The position numbers were made by a program, and so were the translations under genes. The notes under the pieces were generated by a model, which was not told where the DNA came from, searched no databases, and saw only the letters and a list, made by a program, of their open reading frames with translations. From Anas platyrhynchos (Eukaryota; Chordata; Aves; Anseriformes; Anatidae), in NCBI RefSeq assembly GCF_047663525.1, contig NC_092617.1, positions 2,732,501 to 2,796,500 of the forward strand: a DNA stretch of 64,000 nt, written 5' to 3'. Positions 56,140-64,000 of the stretch are shown one piece after another; position 1 is the first letter of the stretch, and each line of letters opens with the position of its first letter.

Positions 56140-56850
56140 CACACTTCTGCCCCAGCAGAAGGAATGTGACTGTGTAAGGGACCGTGAGGTCACTTCTGTC
56201 TCTGCACTTGGTAAGACAACAACAGGATCATGTCACGCAAAGGGACTGTGAGGTCACTTGTGTCTGGAGGTGACAGGTCACCCTTGACTTCTCCCTGGGA
56301 GCTGCACTTTTGGGCTGACATCTGGCAGTGGCCCTGCTAGGCCAGCAGAAGGCACCTGCTTGGCATGCTGACTGGGGGATCCCCTCTGCCTCCAGAGCCA
56401 GGAGGACCCAGGCAGAAAGAAGGCCCCAACATGGGTTGTTCTGTCCCTTCTGCTTGAGTCCATGACTGCACAGCAGCAGGCACAAGGCTTAGCTGTGTCT
56501 AGCCAAGAAGCTGCAAGGCCAGCAGCAGGCCCCTGTCTTGGAAGCTGCTGCTGAGGTGACTTGTGTCTGGTTGGCTGAGAGGCTGAAAGGAGCCTGCTGG
56601 GTTGGGATGCCTACTTCAGGAGTGGTTTCCTATGTGATGGAGCTTCCTTTGGCAGTAGGAAAATGCAGGAGAGAAAAAAATCAATGAAAACCACCCTAGA
56701 AGGTTGGCACTGGCCATGAGGTGTAAGAAATGTCCAGGGGAACAACTGGTCTTGCTGCTACAGACTGAGGCAAAGAAGGCATTAAGTACCTCAGCCTTTA
56801 CCTCATCCCTTGTCACCACGTTTCCCCCCAAAAATCCTATAAAGAATGAT
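56140..56850 (+). repeat. Module B copy with CR1 relic
   Basis: Colinear with 2310-2800 and then 16010-16250. The CR1 signature (AEVLNAFFASVCSSKTS on minus) is at 56740-56835. No gene. Confidence 0.7.
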
Positions 56851-58110
56851 GATGCTCCTTAATCCACCTTTATTTTAGGTATTTATATAAATATTTTTTT
56901 TATTGTCTTTGACAGTAATAGATGGATTGAGCTCCACCTGGGCTTTGGCCTTTCTAATTTTGACCTGCACAGCCCCATATCATTCAGGACACAGCTCCAG
57001 ACAAACTGACAGCATGCATGAGAAGAAAGCACAGTAAATGTGGAACCTTCCATCCCCTGCCCTTGAGTGACTGTGCTGCAATTCCATTCAACTGGTTACT
57101 CCTGAATTATCCAAATTTCCCTGGAATGCTTGCTGCTGCTGCTGTCTGTTCAGAGATAGAACAATTACACAAAGGTTGAACTGTCTGCCTGCTGACATTA
57201 ACAGCTGACAGAATGGAGCATCCCTGTGGGTGAACCTTGAGAAGCTGCAGGATTTTGCCTACAGAAACCTCTTGACATTTAGAAGGAGAAGAGCCCAGTC
57301 CTGTACCAGAGGAAGAGAAACCCCACACATCAGGGCAGACTGGGACACTGCTGAGTGAGCAGTGCCCAGGAGGAGGAGGGCCTCGGCACCACCAGGGATG
57401 CCATATGAGCAGTGGTGCCTGCTCAGCAGGAACCAGGCCAGCTTCCTAGAGAGCTGCCTTGTGAGATATTTGTGTCCATGGCTATGGCTATTGTCTCTGC
57501 CACTAAAGCCTTTGAGGAGAAAGCTAATCACTAAAGCAACAGATCCTAATTAACTCCTCACCCACCCATGAAGCAGGTAGGGGTCATACCATTGTCCTGC
57601 ACTTTGTAATGCACATCCCCATCTTCCAGTGTCCCAGGAAGAGCCCTAAGCAAGGTGTGAAGGGAAAGGATCTCCCTTCCTTGAGTGGGGAGTCATGGCC
57701 TGACCCTTGTGCTTGGTGACATACATCCAGTTTTCCTACACATCAGTGTCACCTTCACATTGCCTTTGTCTCCTTGTCCTCACTGCCTCCAGGCTCTAAC
57801 AAGCTCCAAGGGAGGCTGTGTCAGTGCCAGCCCTCAGGAGGACACTGCAGGAAACTTGCCTCTGACTTGCACTTCTGGAGAGATGTCTTCAATTGTCTCT
57901 GAGTGCCTGAGGTTTGTGGGCTCATCAGCAAAGCCCCCAGAGGGGTGATTGCAGTGCCTTGGGCTGGTGCTGTGCTGCTGAGCTGGGCCGGTCTTGTGGG
58001 ACAGAGAGAGCTCATGGCAAGAGGGCCCTGGTGCAGAGAGACAGCTGTGCCCAGGAGCAGCTCCTCTGCACAGCGCAGCAGGGCTGGGGGCTCTGACCGC
58101 AGGTGGCACC
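56851..58110 (+). promoter_or_regulatory. Module A of OR7 and adjoining flank
   Basis: 56850-57120 matches 16260-16540 (the B-A connecting part). 57290-58110 is module A, with the CTCF-like word altered at one base (ccctcaggaggacact, 57831-57846). It ends like the OR3/OR6 type, then changes to unrelated sequence near 58110. Confidence 0.5.
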
Positions 58111-58644
58111 CAAGTAGAAAGGGATTCCAGGCAGCATGGAGGGTGTGCCCAAAGGAGACCTCAGTGCAGGAGAACATGGAAGTTTTCACTTCGATTGCAG
58201 CAGAATGCCCAGGATTTATGCCTTAAAAACACTCCTCAGGTGTGGTGGGGCAGCAGAACATAGAGTACAAATAAAAACAAACAAGAAACAAATAAATAAA
58301 TAAATAAATCTCCGTGATGAAGAGATCTCGTCTGCTCTGTGATGAACTAGGATTAAAACTGGGTTAATCCCTTCGATATCAGGAGTGAAGTGAATCTAAG
58401 ATTACCCCATATTCCTACCATGTTGCTACCTAGAGCTGTAGTGCAGGACTGATTCTTCCACTGCCCACAAAAGAGCACTCTTCTCCCAGAGAAACTCGGA
58501 ATCATCTGGAAGTCATTAAAGGGAACTTCAAAATAACTGCCTGCAAGTGGAAAGTCTTTTTGATGCTTTTAAATGAGAAAATTGAATTATCCTCTGGTAA
58601 GTCTGTTATGTATTACATGTATTACTGTTTTTCTCTTTGTGCAG
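58111..58644 (+). other. Leader/intron of OR7
   Basis: (AAAT)n at about 58290-58309. The splice acceptor tttctctttgtgcag ends at 58644. Nothing else is recognisable. Confidence 0.45.
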
Positions 58645-58666
58645 GACCACATCACAGAAATAACAG

Positions 58667-59647
58667 ATGTCCAACAGAAGCTCAGTCACTGAGTTCCTAC
58701 TCCTGGCATTCACAGACACACGCGAGCTGCAGCTCCTGCACTTCGCGCTCTTCCTGGGCATCTACCTGGCTGCCCTCCTGGGCAACGGCCTCATCCTCAG
58801 CGCCGTAGCCTGCAACCACCACCTCCACACCCCCATGTATTTCTTCCTGCTCAACCTTGCCCTCCTCGACCTGGGCTGCATCTCCACCACTCTGCCCAAA
58901 GCCATGGCCAATGCCCTGTGGGACACCAGGGCCATCTCCTATCAAGGATGTGCTGCTCAAATTCTTTTTTTTGTCTTCTTCTTTGGTTCAGAGTATTCAG
59001 TTCTAACTATCATGGCCTATGACCGCTACGTTGCCATCTGCAAGCCCCTGCACTACGGGAGCCTCCTGGGTAGCAGAGCTTGTGCCCAGATGGCAGCAGC
59101 TGCCTGGGGCAGTGGCTTTCTCCATGCTGTCCTACACACGGCCACTACATTTTCCCTACCCCTCTGCCAAGGCAATGCTGTGGACCAGTTCTTCTGTGAG
59201 ATCCCCCACATCCTCAAGCTCTCCTGCTCAGATGCCTACCTCAGGGAAGACGGATTTATTGCATTTAGCTTTTGTTTAGGTGTTGGTTGCTTTGTTTTTA
59301 TTGTTTTTTCCTATACTCAGATCTTCAGGGCAGTGCTGAGGATGCCCTCTGAGCAGGGCCGGCACAAAGTCTTTTCCACGTGCCTCCCTCACCTGGCTGT
59401 GGTCTCCCTGTTTATCAGCACTATCATGTTTGCCTACCTGAAGCCCCCCTCATTCTCCTCCCCATCCCTGGACCTTGCAGTATCTTTTCTGTACTCCATG
59501 TTACCTCCAGCAGCGAACCCCCTCATCTACAGTATGAGGAACCAGGAACTCAAGGATGCACTGAGGAAATTGTTTGAATACATATTTCTTAAAAAAAAAA
59601 AAGTAATAATGTGCCTTTACGTTCTGGGTTTTCTCAGAAACAGTTAG
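58667..59647 (+). CDS. Olfactory receptor OR7, family 14-like, intact (326 aa)
   Basis: Seven-transmembrane odorant receptor. The start MSNRSSVTEF aligns with the paralogs, 22 bases after a splice acceptor; the NRS sequon is at residue 3. LLGN, PMYFF, MAYDRY, NPLIYS and loop cysteines are intact. KAFSTC is altered to KVFSTC. SYTQIF in TM5 is shared with OR5. The tail is unusual: a run of twelve A at 59591-59602 encodes four lysines, followed by a hydrophobic stretch (VIMCLYVLGFL), making this the longest OR here. Slippage in that run would change the tail. No other lesion. The ligand is unknown. Confidence 0.94.
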   Translation: MSNRSSVTEFLLLAFTDTRELQLLHFALFLGIYLAALLGNGLILSAVACNHHLHTPMYFFLLNLALLDLGCISTTLPKAMANALWDTRAISYQGCAAQILFFVFFFGSEYSVLTIMAYDRYVAICKPLHYGSLLGSRACAQMAAAAWGSGFLHAVLHTATTFSLPLCQGNAVDQFFCEIPHILKLSCSDAYLREDGFIAFSFCLGVGCFVFIVFSYTQIFRAVLRMPSEQGRHKVFSTCLPHLAVVSLFISTIMFAYLKPPSFSSPSLDLAVSFLYSMLPPAANPLIYSMRNQELKDALRKLFEYIFLKKKKVIMCLYVLGFLRNS

Positions 59648-59649
59648 GA

Positions 59650-60270
59650 AAGTAATTTGGTTTTATTTTTCTTGATAAATATGTTCTCCAAGTTGTGGTG
59701 TCGATTTAATTAATGTCATTGTTAGCCTCCTACCTGTTCATTTATCTCTTTACTTTTCCTAATTATCTCATGTATATCTAAAGCCAGGCTTTCTGTGTAG
59801 CTATAGACAAAGAAGTGAGAAGAAATTCATAGGTCTCAGTTGCAGTGCATTCCCATCTCCTGTGAAATAGCAAAGACATTATTAAAAAAAAAAAATACCA
59901 AAACTATTTGTGACAGTGATGCTTGACCACTTCCTTGAAACAGGGCCTCAATAGATACAGCTGATTTTCAGGAGGACAGACGTTTTCATAACAGGAGCTC
60001 ACCTCTCCCCTCTCCTTCCATTTTCCACCTTTTATTGCTGAGTGTGACATCATATGGTATGGAATATCCCTGTGGCTGGTTTAGGTTAGCTGCCCTGGTG
60101 ATGTCCCTTCCCTGTCTCTTGCACACTCACAGCCTGCTGGCTCTTTGGGGAGGGGGGATTAGAGGGATCCCTGATGCTGTGAAAGCATTGCTCAGCAGTA
60201 GACAAAACACTACCATGATACCACTGCTGTTCTAGCTACACGAGCAGAGCAGAGCACTGTGTGGGCTTCT
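59650..60270 (+). other. 3' flank of OR7, no gene
   Basis: A weak trace of the conserved 3' context (aggctttctgtgtagctatagac) is at 59785-59810 but no AATAAA follows. Module F is not recognisable. An A-rich run lies at 59883-59896. Confidence 0.4.
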
Positions 60271-61010
60271 ACAGGAAAAAGTAACTCCGTCCCAGAAAGA
60301 GCCAGTGCAGGGCCACACACTGGATAAGAAGGATCCCTCTGAGCTCAGTGGGGAGTCAGGAAGGTCCTAATAAGCAGCAGGACGACTGAGGAAGTCCAAA
60401 GGCCCTTCTGAAGGTTGACTTATTCCCACCTGGGAGGCAGTGCTGGGCAGTGGGAAAGGCTATGAGAAAGACCTGTGTGAAGACCGTGAGAAACAAGGAA
60501 ATGTCACTGCCATTGCCCCAGGGCTGCAAAAAATCACTCACGGGACTTCTTTTCTGGGGCCGTGTGAGCCCAGGAGACAGCAGTGAATGGAGCCCACAGA
60601 GCGTGAGCCTGTCTGAGGTGGACTGACCAGAGCTCAAATGCTTGATCTGGTGTGAGCAGGCAGAGGAGAGCTCTGCAGCCCCAAGGCATGCAGCAGCCCC
60701 AGCAAAGGAGCCCGGCCAGTGATTCCTTGCGGCCCTGGGGCAATGGCAGTGACCCCATGTGCTGGGTCTGCCTCCCAGCCTGCCCAGCACGGCCCTGCAG
60801 AGTGTCCCCGTGCCCCAGGCACCACAGCCCCCTCGCTCTGCAGAGCAGCACCGCCAGATGGGGCTGGGGCTGGGGCTGGGGCTGGGGCTGGGTGGGTGCT
60901 TTCCCTGAATGTCTGCTTCAGGCTCATGGCTTCTGGATAAAAACATGATCTTCATTGTGCACAAGGAGCTGGGAGACCGCCAACAGGCAAGGGGCCTGGA
61001 ACTTTGCCTG
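60271..61010 (+). repeat. Module K copy
   Basis: 60270-60480 matches 8330-8530; 60600-60960 is the inverse of 46500-46830. (GGGGCT)5 is at 60860-60889. The frames on both strands are low-complexity. No gene. Confidence 0.55.
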
Positions 61011-61870
61011 CAAGGTCCCTCCTGCTCTAGCACCACACAGGACTGGCACGAAACTGGCTCCTGAGTGTCAGAGAGGCTGGGAGCCCAGCAGGTGTGCCAT
61101 GAGCTTGGAGGATCACAACCAGCTCACTTCTATCTGGGCAGATCCGTGCCCAAAAAGGGGGTGTTTTGTACGTGTGGTATTATATGCTCAGAAACACTAA
61201 GTCCAGCAGGAAGCGAATGGCTGTTAAATGGCCTGTGAGTTGAGCTCTTTCTGAAGTAGCTGACAGGTCACCCTTGACTCCTGGCTGGGATCTGTGCCTT
61301 TAGGCTCACATCTGCCAGTGTCCATGGTAGGGCAGCAGAAGGCACTTGCTGTGCATGTAGTTTCTGAGATCGGCTCTTTCTAAGTACCTGGTAGGCCCCA
61401 TAGTGGAAGAGGTCTTGGATAGCGGTTGTCATGTCAGAGGTGTCAGCTTTTGCCTGAAGTCATCCCTTAGGAATGCTTTCAGTTTTCTACACAGATGGAG
61501 CCACTGCCTCCGAGACGCTTGGGGCAAACTGAACCATGCATGAGGGTTTGGAAAAAGGTACCCTGGGTACAAAGAAGGGATTCCATATCTGAAACTTTGT
61601 TGCAGAAAACAAAATTTTGTGGTGGTAAAAGAGCTGCTGGGCACATTGTGCAGGGTTCACCTACAGCTTTGGGTTATTTTCCATCCTTACTTAGAGGCCA
61701 CGTCAGTCTCAAGAAAGGAGTAGGCAACAGATATGAGACAGACACTCTGAGATCATGAAAGCCATCAGAAAGTTGCCCCTACGAAGTTGACTGATATGGG
61801 GAATTCCAGGAAATGCCTGGCCAGGAGAGATGTGAGATTTTAGGGAGTATAAAGGAGTTTGGCTAGCAGA
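61011..61870 (+). repeat. Modules J and D copy
   Basis: Colinear with 29440-30150 (tgtcagagaggctggga, agctgacaggtca, gccatcagaaag). No gene. Confidence 0.55.
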
Positions 61871-62400
61871 AATTAATGATTTCTGTGAGGTTCGAACATT
61901 CAGGCAATGTTGATTCTGCTGTAATGATGGCTTAAAATAGTCATTCCCCTATTTTAACCAGTGACATTAATCCCCAAAATAAATGCTACTCCACACCCTG
62001 AAAGGAATCCACTACTCTTATGCCTGACCTCAAAGTATCCCTTCAAGCCAAAACCCAGCCCATAGACCCTTTCCTTTACCTTTACTCTTTTGCTCACCCT
62101 GAGCTGATCAGCTTGTGGGCCACAAGGAGGAGATGGGTGGGGATGCTCTGAGGAGCTCAGCTCTGCCTCAGCATCTCCTGCCCCAGCACAAGGAATGTGA
62201 CTGTGGCAGGGACTGTGAGGTCACTTCTGTCTCTGCACGTGATAGGGCAGCAACAGGAACGTGTCACGGAAAGGGACTGTGAGGTCACTTGTGTCTGGAG
62301 GTGGCAGGTCACCCTTGACATAGACCTGGGATCCGCACTTTTGGGCTGACAGCTGGCAGTGGCCCTGCTAGGCCAGCAGAAGGCACCTGCTTTGCATGCT
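61871..62400 (+). repeat. Module C and truncated module B
   Basis: 61930-62110 C text (ctttacctttactcttttgctcaccct). 62160-62400 is the first part of B, ending at gcatgctga, where E begins directly. No gene. Confidence 0.6.
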
Positions 62401-62970
62401 GAGTGTTGACATTGCTTCCTTGCAATACTATGCAGGGTTATGGAGGTGTCTTAATGAAGTTCTTCTAGTAGCATCACACTACCCACCACATCCCACAGAC
62501 CCCAAGAAGAGCCTTGAGCCAGACATGGGGGTGCAGGATCTCCCCTTCCATTGGCTGGGGTCAGGCCTTGGCTCTTCCGTTTCACCAAAATGAACCAAGA
62601 CTTTTCTCAGCACAGTGCTTTGCCTGTCTGTAACCATGGCCTCCAGTTATCTGCCTTAACAAGTCCCTGGAGAGGCTTTGTTAGTAACAGCCCTCAGTGG
62701 GGCCCATTAATACTCCAAGTCACTTCAGCTTTTCCTCCTGACTTTACTTTCTCTAGCAGTTGCATCATTGTCCTCTCAGTACCTCAGCTTCATAGACTCA
62801 GTAACAAAATCCAAATGGAACTCATTAAAATGCAGAAACTCCTAACATCTCTTTGATAGTTGTCTTCAATCCTTCACGCCTTGTGTAGCTAATTGCAGAG
62901 CTTGCATGATGTACTCAAAGAAGATTTCAAAAAGCAGCTAATAAAAAATATTTTCTTGTTTTAAAGGCTA
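62401..62970 (+). repeat. Module E copy
   Basis: Nearly identical to the inverse of 42740-43100 (gtccctgg-gaggctttgttagtaacagccctcagtgggg). No gene. Confidence 0.65.
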
Positions 62971-63451
62971 ATTTTTGCTGCATTTCAGTTTTGAGCATCA
63001 TTCTCCTCTTGCTATTGATCCTGGGTGACTTCTTTGGAGACCTCCATAGGGAGGAAAAGCAGAGTCTGGAGGTCTGACACCTCCTCTGCCAGCAGTGGTC
63101 TTTGTCCCTGTAACTGCAGCCCAGCCCTGAACGTGATACCTTTTCTAAGATAAGTCAGAGAAAAAATGAAAAAATAATAAAATAAAATAAAATAAAATAA
63201 AATAAAATAAAATAAAATAAAATAAAATAAAATAAAATAAAATAAAATAAAATAAAATAAATAAAATAAAAAATAAATAAATAAAGTTGAAATGACCGTT
63301 GGATCCTGAGAAATTCTAAATGAATTGTAGTAGACAACTGGACATCCATGGTCTCTCTTGGGTCTTCTGTGGAAAACTCAGGATGAAAAGTAAAAAAAAA
63401 AAATTCTTCTAGTGGCTGTACATGTACATATGAGCTTGGCCTCTTTGGGGA
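62971..63451 (+). repeat. Module H copy with (AAAAT)n
   Basis: Inverse of 42190-42560. The pentanucleotide run is at 63164-63285. No gene. Confidence 0.7.

Positions 63452-64000
<549 letters not shown>

Noticed and set aside
63155..63349. Periodic repeats considered as a CRISPR-like or satellite array
   Set aside because: Simple five-base repeats without spacers in a vertebrate genome.

Overview
The window is bird genomic DNA. Four observations support this. There are seven olfactory receptor (OR) genes of the type found in the large bird family-14 (gamma-c) expansion. CR1 is the only LINE family seen. The endogenous retroviral LTRs are of kinds I recognise from birds. There are no operon-like features. 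The species cannot be told from the sequence. Everything clearly protein-coding and intact is OR; most of the remainder is duplicated OR flank and decayed retroelements.

Genes in order: OR1 (4319-5251, +), OR2 (18851-19792, +), OR3 (27657-28590, +, broken by a frameshift and also lacking the DRY arginine), OR4 (33504-34454, -), OR5 (40009-40968, +), OR6 (48868-49794, -), OR7 (58667-59647, +). A TM7/C-terminal fragment of an eighth OR lies at 6972-7094, directly abutting retroviral gag debris. Six ORs look intact. Each intact gene is one coding exon with a splice acceptor 10-30 bases before the ATG, and candidate noncoding 5' exons can be seen 0.5-1.5 kb upstream of OR1 and OR2.

The cluster grew by duplicating a unit of roughly 10-14 kb. 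I name its repeated pieces by letter, in the order seen along the sense strand of an OR: J (general flank), D (short spacer), C (CCCTAA/TTAGGG-like degenerate DNA), B (flank with an old CR1 relic), A (presumed promoter and 5' exon region), OR, F (3' flank starting near the poly(A) signal), G (further downstream). E, H, I and K are other shared flank pieces. The letters are only labels for similarity visible inside this window. OR4/OR5 and OR6/OR7 are head-to-head pairs whose A modules face each other as large inverted repeats. A 5'-truncated CR1 sits between the A modules of the first pair (36512-38230), and another CR1 between the B modules of the second (about 55010-56010).

Retroelements: (1) a provirus in minus orientation with two LTRs, 9653-15881, tRNA-His-type primer site, broken gag, integrase and gammaretrovirus-type env; (2) three copies of an LTR carrying an internal trinucleotide microsatellite, at the left end (225-884, with protease/pol debris), at 5270-6966 (LTR, Lys-type primer site, gag remnant) and at the right edge (63452 onward); (3) a solo LTR 43790-44840 with a target-site duplication that can be checked against paralogous empty sites; (4) another LTR 24917-25785 at a module junction with no duplication.

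I found no tRNA or rRNA gene, no CRISPR, and no coding gene other than ORs and retroelements. I found no new molecular system. The most informative signals are the mosaic conservation of the ORs, the repeated upstream module with a CTCF-like motif, the inverted gene pairs, and the TTAGGG-rich module. Where nothing is said about function, none can be supported.
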